A DNA stretch of 35,244 bases from Opitutia bacterium (GCA_947453695.1 CANGHW010000047.1:1-35244); one strand, 5' to 3'; counted from the stretch's first letter, positions 8,404-16,953 are shown. Program-made: numbers and translations. Notes: a model not told the origin generated them from the letters alone.

Positions 8404-9300
8404 CTAGTTCGCGCTTTCTTCTTCGGCCGGCTCCACGGTGATGGCCGTGGCGAGGGTGTGGGCGCCGCCGCCGGTGAAGAGGCCCTTGACGGGGCTCACG
8501 TCGGAAAAATCGCGGCCACGGGCGACGACGATGTGGCCGGTGGCGACGAAGCAGGTGTTGGTCGGGTCGTAGTCGATCCAGCCGGTGCCGGGGATGTAGA
8601 CCGAGACCCAGGCGTGCGAGGCGTCGGCGCCGCGGAGGCGAGGCTTGCCGGGCGGGGGTGTGGTGAGGAGGTAGCCGCTCACGTAGGCGGCGGGCAGACC
8701 GTGCTGGCGGACGCAGCTGATGAACGTGTGCGCGAAATCCTGACACACGCCGCGGCGGTGTTGCAGGACTTCGGCGAGGGGCGTCGAGACGGTCGTGGCT
8801 TTCGGGTCGAAGGTGAAATGTTTGCCGAAGCGGGCGCCGAGGGCGGCGAGCCACTCGAAGGCGGGTGGGTCACCGGCGTCGAGGCCCTCGGCGAGGGCGC
8901 GGGCGGCGGGAATCAGCGGGACATAGGGCGAGGCGTGGAGGAATTGCTCGAGCGCGAAGTTCGAGCCGGTGTCGATGACCGCGGTGACGTCTTCGCGGGC
9001 GGAGGAGAGCGGCGGCGTGGTGCCGGCGGGCGGGAAGACGGGTTCGTCGCGACGGACGAAGCTGCGGCTCGTGATGGAGAGATCGGCGTGGGGCTCGCGG
9101 AGGGTGAAGAGATGGTGCTTGTTGCCGAAGAAATCGGGGCGCGTGGTGAGATCGCCGGGGGGTGGGCGGATCTCGAGTTCGAAGTCTTCGCAGTGCTGCG
9201 TCGTTTCGTCGCGCGGCTGAAGGTGGAGCGATTGCCACGCCGCAGTCGCCGACGAGGAGTGGCGGTAGCGGGTGTGGTGCGTGACGTGATAGAGGGGCAT
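8404..9300 (-). CDS. Transglutaminase-like protein with bacterial N-terminal domain, 298 aa
   Basis: Begins MPLYHVTHHTRYRH, the usual opening of the bacterial transglutaminase N-terminal beta domain (PF08379). The core follows with the papain-like triad visible: C186 in RRGVCQDFAH, H229 in ASHAWVSVYIP and D245 in DYDPTN. No signal peptide, so probably cytoplasmic. The gene follows the ATP-grasp/alpha-E fusion after 37 bp, a neighbourhood found in many bacteria and predicted to modify or cleave peptide/isopeptide bonds together with an ATP-dependent ligase. A second transglutaminase domain lies in the 1137-aa fusion at 19006-22419. Hydrolase versus transferase activity cannot be told from sequence. 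Confidence 0.9.
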   Translation of the reverse strand: MPLYHVTHHTRYRHSSSATAAWQSLHLQPRDETTQHCEDFELEIRPPPGDLTTRPDFFGNKHHLFTLREPHADLSITSRSFVRRDEPVFPPAGTTPPLSSAREDVTAVIDTGSNFALEQFLHASPYVPLIPAARALAEGLDAGDPPAFEWLAALGARFGKHFTFDPKATTVSTPLAEVLQHRRGVCQDFAHTFISCVRQHGLPAAYVSGYLLTTPPPGKPRLRGADASHAWVSVYIPGTGWIDYDPTNTCFVATGHIVVARGRDFSDVSPVKGLFTGGGAHTLATAITVEPAEEESAN

Positions 9301-9318
9301 GTTCGCGGCGGGGGCGAA

Positions 9319-9341
9319 GGGTGGGCTGAAGTCCGCCCTAC
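9319..9341 (-). repeat. REP-type hairpin whose GTAG supplies a stop codon
   Basis: On the minus strand GTAG (9338-9341) is followed by GGCGGAC, TTCA and GCCCACCC, an imperfect hairpin. The TAG at 9338-9340 is the stop codon of the ATP-grasp/alpha-E gene. The element nearly fills the 37-bp gap to the transglutaminase start. Confidence 0.55.
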
Positions 9342-11806
9342 TTCGTGTTCTCCGTGTGGATGAAGTAGACCTGCGTGAGGCGGTCGCTGAGCTCGGCGAG
9401 GAGGGCGGACGTTTCGTTGAGGAAGGCGGTGGTCTGCGCGGGGGAGGCGGCGAGGGCGGTGGCGTCGAGGTGGCGCACGCGGCTCACGAGACGGAGCGCA
9501 GTGGCGCCGAGGCCGGCGACGGCGCGCGGGGAGAGATCTTCGGGGAGAACGAGGAGGTGTTCGTTGAGACGGTCGGCGATCCAGCGCAGGCCGCGGGGAT
9601 TTTCGGCGGAGGCGAAGAGCCACGTCAGGACGGTGGCCGGCTGAAACGCGCCGTGGTAAGTGGTGCGGTAGCTGAAGAGCGAATCGGCGAAGTGAAGGAG
9701 CGTCTGCAGGCGAAACTCGGTGGGCGCGGAACGGCCGAGGAGATGACGCGTGAGGAAGATGAGTTGCTGGCCGCGCTCGAGGTGGCGGCCGAGCATGAGG
9801 AAGCGCCACGCGGTATCGTGCGCGAGGGTTTCGTTGGCGATGGACTCGAGGGCGGACAGGTGAGGCGCGAGGTCGGCGGGCTTGGGCGGCTCTTTGGCCT
9901 CGAGGGCGACGCGGAGATGGCGGAGGCTGCGCCACGCCTCGGGAGGCAGGCGGACTTTGGCCTGATCGAGATTGCGGACGAGATTGGCGAGGTTGGTCGA
10001 GAGGCTGCCGTAGAGGGCGCGGTTACCGATCGAATCGCGGAGGAGCGTTTCGATTTGTTCGAGGGACGCCTTGGGCGGGATCGTGGCGCCCTGCGCTTCG
10101 AGGAGGAGACGCACGGCGGCGTCGGCAACTGTGGGATCGAGCGCGGCGATTTCGTCGCGGAGGAGCGGGTCGAGTTTATCGAGGAGACGCGTGAGCTGCG
10201 TGGTGCGCTCGAGGTAGCGGCCGAGCCAGAAGAGATTGTCGGCAAGACGGCTCGGGGTGTCGTGCGGGCGGTGCACGATGTCGGCGAGCGCGCTGACCGG
10301 CGGGGGCGGGGTGGGCGTGCCGGTGTGGAGGACCCAGGTGTCCTTGGTGACGCCGCCGTGCTGGAGAGTGACGATGGCATCGTCGCCGGCCGGGTGATAA
10401 CGCGTGAGGCCGCCGGGCATGACGCGGTAGTCGCCGTCTTCCCACGTGACGAAGGCGCGGAGGATGTAGGGCGCGGCGCGGAGGGCGCCGTTAATCCACG
10501 CGGGCGTGGAGCCGAGGTGAACGCGTTCCTGGCCGCAGAAGGCCCACGGACGCGCGCGGATATCGGCGGCGAGGGCGGTGCGCTCGGCGGCGGTGAGGAA
10601 CGAGCTGAAGCGCGTGGTGGAGAGGTTAGAGGCGCGGAAGGTGGGTTTGACGACGAGGGTGTCGAGATGCTCGAGCACGTAGTCGCGGGCTTCTTCCTGG
10701 CCACACCACCACGTGGCGACACTGGGCAGCGCGAGTCGCTCGCCGAGGACTTCACGGCAAAGCGGGCCGAGGAAGGCGAGGAGGGCGGTGGTCTCGAGGG
10801 CGCCGCTGCCGAGCTGGTTGGCGAGGGCGACGTTTTCGCTGTGGGCGGCGTGGACGAGGCCCGGGACGCCGAGGAGCGAGTGGCCGTGGAGCTCGAGGGG
10901 GTCGCAAAACGCGGAATCGACACGGCGAACGATCGCATCGACACGGCGGAGGCCGCCGACGGTGCGGAGGAAAACCTGGCGGTCGCGCGTGGTGAGATCG
11001 GCGCCTTCGACGAGCGGGTAACCGAGGTAGCGGGCGAGATGGGCGTGTTCGAAGTAGGCCTCGTTGGCCGGGCCGGGGGAGAGGAAGACGACGCGGGGAT
11101 CCTCACCAGCCCGGACCGGCGCGAGTTGCTCGAGGGAGACGCGGAAGCCGCGGAGGAATTCGTAGAGCCGCTGGACCGGGGCGCTGTGGAAAACCTGCGG
11201 GAGCGCCTGCCGGGTGAGGATGCGGTTTTGGAGTGAGTAGCCGAGGCCGGACGGGGCATCGAGGCGGTCGCGAAGGACCCACCATTGGCCGTCGGGCGAG
11301 CGCGCGAGGTCGACGGCGTAGGTGTGGAGCATCACCTCATCCGGGCGGCCGAGGCCGACGCAGGGACGGAGGAATTGCGGGTTGGCCATCGCGAGCGTGG
11401 CCGGGAGCGAGCCGCGGCGGAGGAGCTTTTGCGGGCCGTAGAGATCGCGGAGCATCTCGTTGAGGAGATGGGCGCGCTGGCGGAGGCCGGTGGTGAGCGT
11501 CGCCCAATCGTCGGCGGCCAGGAGGAGCGGAACGACGTCGAGGGGCCAAGTCTGCGCGGCGGAGCTTTCGCCGGCGTAGACGTTCATGCTCACATCCTGC
11601 TCGATAATGGAGCGCTGGCAGGTGGCGTGGGCGGCGCGGAGCGTGGCGGCGGGGTTGGGGCCGAGGAGGCGAAAAAATTCCGCCCAATGCGGCCGGATCG
11701 AGCCATCGGCCGCGCGGCATTCGTCGAAACGCCCCGCCGACGGGATGTAGCCGGGGAAAGGATCGGCGACAGGCGCGGGAGCGGTTGACGAATGGACGGC
11801 GGGCAT
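9338..11806 (-). CDS. Circularly permuted ATP-grasp / alpha-E fusion, 822 aa
   Basis: Residues about 1-500 match the circularly permuted type-2 ATP-grasp family (COG2308), with VSMNVYAGESS, TYAVDLARSPDGQWWVLRDR, PSGLGYSLQNR and RAFVTWEDGDYRVMPGGLTRY. A proline-rich linker follows. From S519 (SRLADNLFWLGRYLERTTQL) to the end is an all-helical alpha-E domain (COG2307/DUF403). In many genomes these are two adjacent genes; here they are one chain. Comparative genomics predicts that the pair ligates amino acids or peptides, with the transglutaminase acting as peptidase. Start ATG 11804-11806. The stop codon TAG belongs to a REP-type GTAG, so the present C-terminus (HTENTK) may have been set by REP insertion. 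First gene of the 11806-6105 minus-strand cluster. Confidence 0.9.
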   Translation of the reverse strand: MPAVHSSTAPAPVADPFPGYIPSAGRFDECRAADGSIRPHWAEFFRLLGPNPAATLRAAHATCQRSIIEQDVSMNVYAGESSAAQTWPLDVVPLLLAADDWATLTTGLRQRAHLLNEMLRDLYGPQKLLRRGSLPATLAMANPQFLRPCVGLGRPDEVMLHTYAVDLARSPDGQWWVLRDRLDAPSGLGYSLQNRILTRQALPQVFHSAPVQRLYEFLRGFRVSLEQLAPVRAGEDPRVVFLSPGPANEAYFEHAHLARYLGYPLVEGADLTTRDRQVFLRTVGGLRRVDAIVRRVDSAFCDPLELHGHSLLGVPGLVHAAHSENVALANQLGSGALETTALLAFLGPLCREVLGERLALPSVATWWCGQEEARDYVLEHLDTLVVKPTFRASNLSTTRFSSFLTAAERTALAADIRARPWAFCGQERVHLGSTPAWINGALRAAPYILRAFVTWEDGDYRVMPGGLTRYHPAGDDAIVTLQHGGVTKDTWVLHTGTPTPPPPVSALADIVHRPHDTPSRLADNLFWLGRYLERTTQLTRLLDKLDPLLRDEIAALDPTVADAAVRLLLEAQGATIPPKASLEQIETLLRDSIGNRALYGSLSTNLANLVRNLDQAKVRLPPEAWRSLRHLRVALEAKEPPKPADLAPHLSALESIANETLAHDTAWRFLMLGRHLERGQQLIFLTRHLLGRSAPTEFRLQTLLHFADSLFSYRTTYHGAFQPATVLTWLFASAENPRGLRWIADRLNEHLLVLPEDLSPRAVAGLGATALRLVSRVRHLDATALAASPAQTTAFLNETSALLAELSDRLTQVYFIHTENTK

Positions 11807-11999
11807 GGACGGAGGGAGCTTTGCAGTCGTCAGGGAGACAGCAAGCCGCGAGCCGAGCTGCGGGCCAAGCAGACGGCTTTAGCGTCGGACGCCCCCGGAG
11901 TGGCGATGGCCGATGATCGACGACAGACGAACTGCTATGCCGGGCCGGGCCGCGAAAGTTCAGTCAAAAGTTTAGAAATGATCCCTTTTTGGCTCCGCG

Positions 12000-12032
12000 A
12001 AAAAAAAGAGCCCGCCTGTAGCAGGCGGGCTC
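12000..12032 (-). terminator. Rho-independent terminator of the HYR-repeat gene
   Basis: A perfect 11-bp stem (12008-12018 with 12022-12032; arm GAGCCCGCCTG) with a 3-nt loop is followed on the minus strand by eight T residues (12000-12007). It begins 34 bp past the stop of the 12067-15282 gene. The 193 bp between it and the ATP-grasp gene start (11807-11999) contain no recognised feature and should hold that operon's promoter. Confidence 0.9.
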
Positions 12033-12066
12033 CTGATAGGAACGAGACTAAGGAGAAGCGGGACGG

Positions 12067-15000
12067 TTACTTGTCCTTACCGGAGCTCTCCTTGCTGTCC
12101 TCCTTTTTGTCGTCGTTCTTCTTTTCATCGCTCTTCTTGTCCTCGTCGTCTTTGCCATTTTTCACGAACACAGGCACGACGGTCTTGGTGATCGTATTGC
12201 CGGCAGTGTCGACTGCGGTGACGACGAGCGCGAACGCCGTCGCCTTGATCTGTAGCTTGCCGTCGTCGCGTTTCACGCTTTGCGCGCCGGACTTGATGGT
12301 TTGCAGCTGGACCACCTGACCGTTGGTCACGGTTACGCCGTTCAGTGTCGCGGTGAGCGTTTTCACTCCCACGGCATCGGTGGCCGAGTAGGCGATGGTG
12401 AAGAACTGGGACGATTCGTCATCGCCGCCGCCGCGCGGGGAGAGTGTGGCGACGATCGCCGGGGCGGTGGAGTCTTTGACGGTCACGTTGAAGCTCTTGG
12501 TGGTGAGGTTGCCCGCGGCGTCGGTGGCGGTGACGGTCACGGAGGTGGTTCCGATGGCGAACGTGGTGCCGGAAGCCCTGCTGTAGGTGAGTGAGGTGAC
12601 GCCGACGGCATCAGTTGCGGTGGCGGCTGGGTAGTTCACGATGGCGCCGGTGGGGCCAGTGGCTTCGACCGCAGTGACCGTGGGCACCGTTAGGGCGGGC
12701 GCGGTAGTGTCGCGCACGGTGACGGTGAAGGTCTTGGCGAGGGCGGCGTTGCCGGCGGCATCGACCGCAGAGACGGTGACAACAGTGGTGCCGATCGGGA
12801 AGACGGCGCCCGAGGCGTGGCTGTAGCTGAGTGTGACCGGGCCGACGGCATCAGTCGCGGTTGCCGCAGCATAGGTGACAGTCGCGCCGGCGGAGCTCGA
12901 GGCTTCGGCGGTCTGGTTGGCGGACACCGTTGCGAGCACGGGTGCGGTGGTATCGCGGACGGTGATCGTGAAGGATCCGGAGCTGGTGTTGTTGGCCGCA
13001 TCTTTCGCGGAAACGTTCACCGTGGTGCTGCCGAAACCGAACGTCGATCCCGAGGCGGCGCTGTAGGTGATCGTCGGATTGGCGGTGACGATATCCGTCG
13101 CGCTGGCGGCGAACGTGGCGACCGCGCCGGCCGCGCTGGTGGCCTCGAGAGTCTGGCTGGTCGGCAGCGTGAGTGCCGGAGGCGTGGTGTCTTGCACCAC
13201 GACTGCGAAGGTCTTCGACGCGGAGTTGTTGTGGGCGTCGGTCGAGCGGAGGGTGACGACGCTGTTGCCCAGGCCGAAGGTGCTGCCGGAGGCGGGCGTG
13301 GCCGAGACGGCAACGGTGCCGTCGACGATGTCCGTGGCGGTGGGCACGGTGAACGTGACGACTGCGCCGTTGGGGCCGGTGGCTTCGATCGGCGTGAGGA
13401 CCGGTGCCGCGCCGATGGCTGGCGGCGTGGTATCCTGCACGGTGACGAGGAATGAAGCGGTGGCGGTGTTGTGCGCGGCGTCCGAGGCGGCGAGGCCGAC
13501 CGCCGTGGTGGTGATCGGGAAGGTGCTGCCTGAGGCCGGGCTGGCGATGACTTGGACCGGGCCGTCGACGTTGTCGGTGGCGGTGGCGGCGAACGTGACG
13601 ACTTTGCCGGCGGCGCTGGTGGCTTCGGTGACAATGTTGGCCGGGGCGGAGATCACGGGCGGCGTCGTATCGGTGGGCGGCGTGACGATCTCCAGCGCCT
13701 GGCTGGATTGCATGCTGAGATCGATGCGGAAATTAAATCCGTTCAACCCACCCCAGTCGCCGATGTTAAGCGTGATGGTGTTTTCGCCGGGGTGGACTGC
13801 TTGGGTGAAGACGGCGTCGGCATTCACTTGGGTGGCGGGGGACGACGAACCGACAATCACGTTGTTCACATTGGTGTTGTTGATGAACTGCGTGGATCCG
13901 CCGGTGGTAACGCCGTTGATAGCGACTTGCGCGAAGTTGTCGGCCTTGGCCGAGAACGTCATGCGGGGATTTACGGCATCGGAGGGAACGGTGAAACGCA
14001 CGCGGTAGAGATACCAAAAGGTGCTGTTCGTGCCGTTGGCGCCGGCGCCTGGGTCGGAGGCGTTGTCGGTCTTGTAGTTGATCCAGCTGGTGGTGCCGGT
14101 GATCTGACCCCACGGGTGCGGGCCGACTAGATAGGCGGGCTGCCACAGGCCCGTGGCCGGATTGAAGTATTCCACGTTGGGCGCGAGACTACCGGTCGCG
14201 CCGGTGCCGCCGAGGATGGTAAGCGTCTGCGTGGGCAGTGTTGATGCGGAAACCGTGCGATAGGGCGAGCCGCGGGCAATCACGGTGCCTAATCCGAAAT
14301 CCAGCTCTGATGTGAAGGTCAGATCGCTTTGGCGTCCGATCCGGAGTTTGCCGACGCCCATGGAGTTCGACCCAGTGAGATCGCCGCCGGACATGATGAA
14401 CGTGCCGTCGTCGCCGGGAGCGGCCGAGCCGTAGTAGAAGTTAGTCGCCGGGAAGTTCGCCGCGGTTACGGCGCCATTGCTGGCGTTACGCACTCGGCTC
14501 TGCGTCCAGCCTGGCTGCATGAGGCGCGAACCGTCGGAGGTGATCATCCAATCGTAACCCCAGCCTGCGTCGCCGTCGTTGAATTGATAGACCGGCACGA
14601 GCGCGCCGCTGCTGAGATCGTAGCGCCCGACGCCGTAGCCGTGCATCATCAAGGTGTTGGCGTCCAGAAAATCGATGTCCTCGACGCCGGTAACGAGGAT
14701 GTTGCTGTTCGTCGAGCGGATCAACGCTCCCGTATCTAGGTTGTGCACGTCGATACGCGCAGGCGTGACTGACGGTGAGAGATAGATCTCTCGGGTGCCC
14801 GGGCGGATGGTGAACGTGTTTGCTACCGCAGACAGCAGCGAACTCACCGCCCCGGTGCTCAGATTTACCTGCCAGATTGAGTTTGTGCGATCGAGGACCA
14901 ACAGCCGATTGGGATTCGCCGGATCGAGCAGCATCTTGTCGAGGTTGGGCCGGCCGGTGTTGATTTGGCGAATGAGGGTGTTCGTCGCAGTGTCGATCTC

Positions 15001-15282
15001 GTAAATTGTATCCCGGGAGCTCACAAAAACCCGATTGCCGAGATTCAGCACCGACGAAATAAAAACCCGCGAGGTCAACGGAAGGGTCACGGAGGCGGTC
15101 ACCGTGCTGGTCGTGGTATTAATTACCTTTACCTGCGCGTTTTGTCCGCTTGGCGGGCTCCACAGCACATAGGCGACCCCGTCGGCGAGCGCGCGGTTTG
15201 CGCCCGAGAAGAACAGGGCGATGGACAAGCTCAGTGCGGTGAGGACCGCCCGGCGGGATCTGGCTAGTAACGACATACTCAT
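12067..15282 (-). CDS. Secreted propeller / HYR-repeat surface protein, 1071 aa
   Basis: The start is set at ATG 15280-15282, just before a signal peptide (SLLARSRRAVLTALSLSIAL, cleavage near RALA-D); the frame is open to 15360 but that leader is atypical. Residues about 35-350 are repeats of the beta-propeller kind (NRVFVSSRDTIYEIDTATN, NRLLVLDRTNSIWQVN). A beta-sandwich follows around FWYLYRVRFTVP and FAQVAING, resembling a carbohydrate-binding fold. Then come five HYR-type repeats, each opening DTTPP or DTTAP and ending DAAGN...FTVTV, and a sixth divergent one. The last 30 residues are almost only Lys, Asp, Glu and Ser. Probably extracellular and adhesive; no enzyme motif seen. A strong terminator follows. 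Confidence 0.85.
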   Translation of the reverse strand: MSMSLLARSRRAVLTALSLSIALFFSGANRALADGVAYVLWSPPSGQNAQVKVINTTTSTVTASVTLPLTSRVFISSVLNLGNRVFVSSRDTIYEIDTATNTLIRQINTGRPNLDKMLLDPANPNRLLVLDRTNSIWQVNLSTGAVSSLLSAVANTFTIRPGTREIYLSPSVTPARIDVHNLDTGALIRSTNSNILVTGVEDIDFLDANTLMMHGYGVGRYDLSSGALVPVYQFNDGDAGWGYDWMITSDGSRLMQPGWTQSRVRNASNGAVTAANFPATNFYYGSAAPGDDGTFIMSGGDLTGSNSMGVGKLRIGRQSDLTFTSELDFGLGTVIARGSPYRTVSASTLPTQTLTILGGTGATGSLAPNVEYFNPATGLWQPAYLVGPHPWGQITGTTSWINYKTDNASDPGAGANGTNSTFWYLYRVRFTVPSDAVNPRMTFSAKADNFAQVAINGVTTGGSTQFINNTNVNNVIVGSSSPATQVNADAVFTQAVHPGENTITLNIGDWGGLNGFNFRIDLSMQSSQALEIVTPPTDTTPPVISAPANIVTEATSAAGKVVTFAATATDNVDGPVQVIASPASGSTFPITTTAVGLAASDAAHNTATASFLVTVQDTTPPAIGAAPVLTPIEATGPNGAVVTFTVPTATDIVDGTVAVSATPASGSTFGLGNSVVTLRSTDAHNNSASKTFAVVVQDTTPPALTLPTSQTLEATSAAGAVATFAASATDIVTANPTITYSAASGSTFGFGSTTVNVSAKDAANNTSSGSFTITVRDTTAPVLATVSANQTAEASSSAGATVTYAAATATDAVGPVTLSYSHASGAVFPIGTTVVTVSAVDAAGNAALAKTFTVTVRDTTAPALTVPTVTAVEATGPTGAIVNYPAATATDAVGVTSLTYSRASGTTFAIGTTSVTVTATDAAGNLTTKSFNVTVKDSTAPAIVATLSPRGGGDDESSQFFTIAYSATDAVGVKTLTATLNGVTVTNGQVVQLQTIKSGAQSVKRDDGKLQIKATAFALVVTAVDTAGNTITKTVVPVFVKNGKDDEDKKSDEKKNDDKKEDSKESSGKDK

Positions 15283-15810
15283 AGCTATGGAACGGATTTT
15301 GGTTAGGGTTGGCTGGAAAAGTAAGTTGGTGAGCGTGCAGTGCGGGGGCTCGGAATTCACGAAGTGCGCTCAAATGAGGGCACTGCGCGAAGACCGTTCG
15401 GGACAGGCGGCAAGAGGGGTATTTGCGGTGGCTAACTGTAGACTGAGTTCTGACGCGGGAAGAAAAATACCCAGTCAGAAGTCCGAAGATCGGACCGTGA
15501 TAGAGTAATAGTGTCGATGTGAATTTAAGTAGTATTCATATACTACTTAGGAACTTTACTCAGAATGGTCCGTAGTGTGACTAGTCGAGTCCCCGTGAAT
15601 TTTCCTCACGCCGGAGAGCGGTCGAATTGCCTCAGGTTGTGAGAGCAACAGCCTTTCGGAGCTGACGCACGGAAAGCAGTTTGAGGCAGCAAGGTTTCGA
15701 CCGCCTTCGACCCGCCGCTCGGCTCGCTCTCACTCGCTGTTGCTGGAGGTGTCGACTTCGTGACAATCGAGCGGTCCCGGCGCCCTTGGGCCAGGCTACG
15801 GGAAGCGAGA
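15283..15810. other. 528-bp non-coding stretch upstream of the HYR gene
   Basis: No credible gene was found on either strand. It is less GC-rich than its surroundings between about 15480 and 15600. It contains the 10-bp inverted repeat at 15526-15549 and a shorter one (GTCCGA, AGA, TCGGAC) at 15481-15495. It should carry the promoter of the HYR-repeat gene, but no confident -35/-10 pair was found. Its left boundary with the DUF885 remnant is at 15811. Confidence 0.6.
15526..15549. repeat. Perfect 10-bp inverted repeat, AT-rich
   Basis: Arm TAAGTAGTAT (15526-15535), loop TCAT, arm ATACTACTTA (15540-15549). It lies about 245 bp upstream of the HYR-gene start. There is no T-run on either side, so it is not an obvious intrinsic terminator. 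It could be an operator for a dimeric regulator or an mRNA hairpin. Confidence 0.6.
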
Positions 15811-16015
15811 TCAGCGTTTGGTTTTTTCCGAGGCGATCCACTCGTCGATGGCGGTGGCGAGGACGTCGAGGGGGGACTTCGCCGGTGCGGAGGACGGCGT
15901 TGTGGAATTCTTTCAGCGAGAATTTTTCGCCGAGTTCGCGTTTCGCTTTCGCGCGGACGTCGAGGATCTTGAGCTGGCCGATTTTATAGGAGCAGGCCTG
16001 TCCCGGCATTACGAC
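15811..16015 (-). pseudogene. C-terminal remnant of a second DUF885 gene, frameshifted
   Basis: On the minus strand this stretch encodes VVMPGQACSYKIGQLKI, then the rest of the DUF885 C-terminus, ending EWIASEKTKR before TGA (15811-15813). It aligns with 17013-17218, the end of the intact DUF885 gene. By hand count there are 7 substitutions plus one extra G in about 177 aligned bases, before the last codons diverge (the intact copy ends EWISTEKAMR). All seven substitutions are synonymous. The extra G (run of six at about 15870-15875, against five in the intact copy) breaks the frame after RTGEVP. Homology stops abruptly at 16015, eight bases from the 21-bp array. It is too short to be functional. 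Confidence 0.85.
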
Positions 16016-16791
16016 GGCTGAGCCAACGCCTCCAACGGAACCACCACCTCGTCCGACGGGTGCGCCAGCGCCTTCAAACGATCGGCGAGCGGCACCAACC
16101 AACGCGACAGCGACTCCGACGGACACGGGAGAGGCTCTGACTGACCGGCCAGCGCCAGCAACGGACCGGCCAGCGCCTCCGATGGTCGAGCCAGCGCCTC
16201 CGACGAGTGGGCCAGCGCCTTTGACGGGGCGCCGAGTGGTTCCAACCAACGCGCCAACGACTCCGACGGACGCGGGAGAGGCTCTGGCCGACGGCCCAGC
16301 GCCAACAACCAACCGCCGAGCGCCAGCGACGGACTGGCGAGATGCTCCCACCAACTACTGAGCGTCAGCAACCGACTCACGAGCAGCTCCGACAGACCTG
16401 CGAGATGTTCCGACGAACTTACGAGCAGCTCCGACAGACTCACAAGCGCCTCCGACGGACCTTCGAGCACCAGAAACGGAGCAGCGACCATGAGAAACGG
16501 AGCGTCGAGCATTGAAAGCGGAGCGTCGAGGGCCTCTAACCGCGGACCGAGCATCCAAAGCCGAGGACCGAGCATCTAAAACCGAGGAGTGAGCGGCTCA
16601 AACCAGACTTGGAGCGCCTCAAGCCAAGTATCGAGCGAGGAAAACCGAATGCGGAGCACGGAGAACCAAACGGAGAGCGTCTAAAACCAAGCGCCGAGCA
16701 CCTCAAACCAGCAGCGAAGCACCTCAAGCCAGCCATCGAGCGTGGCAATCCGCCGCGCGAGCGCCTCAAACCGAACCACGATCCGCTCCAT
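16009..16791 (-). pseudogene. Heptad-repeat (coiled-coil-like) reading frame with two internal TAG codons
   Basis: Read on the minus strand from the ATG at 16789-16791 (an in-frame GTG lies at 16939-16941), the 21-bp array gives continuous heptads: RMERIVVRFEALARRIATL, then units such as SEALARP and SEALAGP, ending at TAA 16009-16011. Hydrophobic residues three apart (F/L/I and L) in the upstream part are typical of coiled coils; further down the first of these is often Ser. TAG stops fall at 16681-16683 and 16576-16578, both consistent with GAG to TAG at the same heptad position. The 188-codon stretch 16009-16575 after the second TAG begins with its own ATG and could be a separate gene. No family is recognised. 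Function unknown; it may never have been translated. Confidence 0.3.
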
Positions 16792-16842
16792 CCGATACGC
16801 GAGAGCCTGAATCCGGCGTCCGAGATCGACCAACCGAACTGC
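16024..16842. repeat. Array of 39 contiguous divergent 21-bp units
   Basis: Exactly 39 units of 21 bp (819 bp) can be laid end to end with no insertion or deletion. The left third tends to begin CAGCGCCTCC and the rest GAGC followed by CTC and AAACC or CGACGG. Units are strongly diverged; position 2 is A in all 39. On the minus strand that base is the middle T of a codon, giving Leu in 36 units and Val, Val and Ile in the other three. There are no unique spacers, so it is not CRISPR. 21 bp equals both seven codons and two turns of B-DNA. Confidence 0.9.
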
Positions 16843-16929
16843 TATCTCCGCATTGCAATGGCCGGGTTGGAAAATGGGGCCATGGATGGATCTTGCGAAA
16901 GCGAGGGGGCGGACCTGGACGCGGGCGAT

Positions 16930-16953
16930 CCCGGCTCTCACGAGCCGGGCTAC
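16930..16953 (-). repeat. REP-type hairpin, GTAG foot
   Basis: Minus strand: GTAG, then a perfect 8-bp stem CCCGGCTC / GAGCCGGG around loop GTGA. A decayed relative lies at 26814-26837. It is 25 bp from the element at 16979-17001, in the same orientation. Confidence 0.75.

Noticed and set aside
9299..11236. Long plus-strand open frame (645 codons) opposite the ATP-grasp/alpha-E gene
   Set aside because: It is a GC-rich shadow: composition is dominated by Gly, Ala, Glu and Arg, no domain is visible, and the minus-strand gene is clearly a known family. The same holds for plus-strand frames at 27695-29701, 24853-26790, 17199-19025 and 31230-33209.
12008..12032. REP element at the strong hairpin after the HYR gene
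   Set aside because: GTAG occurs only inside the loop region, not at the foot, and an eight-T run follows the stem, so it is a terminator.
15600..15780. tRNA or small RNA gene near the DUF885 remnant
   Set aside because: A GGTTTCGA-like run suggested a T-loop, but no cloverleaf arms could be paired around it.
15632..16354. 240-codon minus-strand frame joining the array to the DUF885 remnant
   Set aside because: It fuses an off-frame Gly/Ala/Val reading of the array to the remnant and then runs out of frame after the extra G. The remnant explains the recognisable part, so it is not a gene.
16024..16842. CRISPR array
   Set aside because: The 21-bp units are contiguous, have no spacers, and differ strongly from each other; no cas gene is present.
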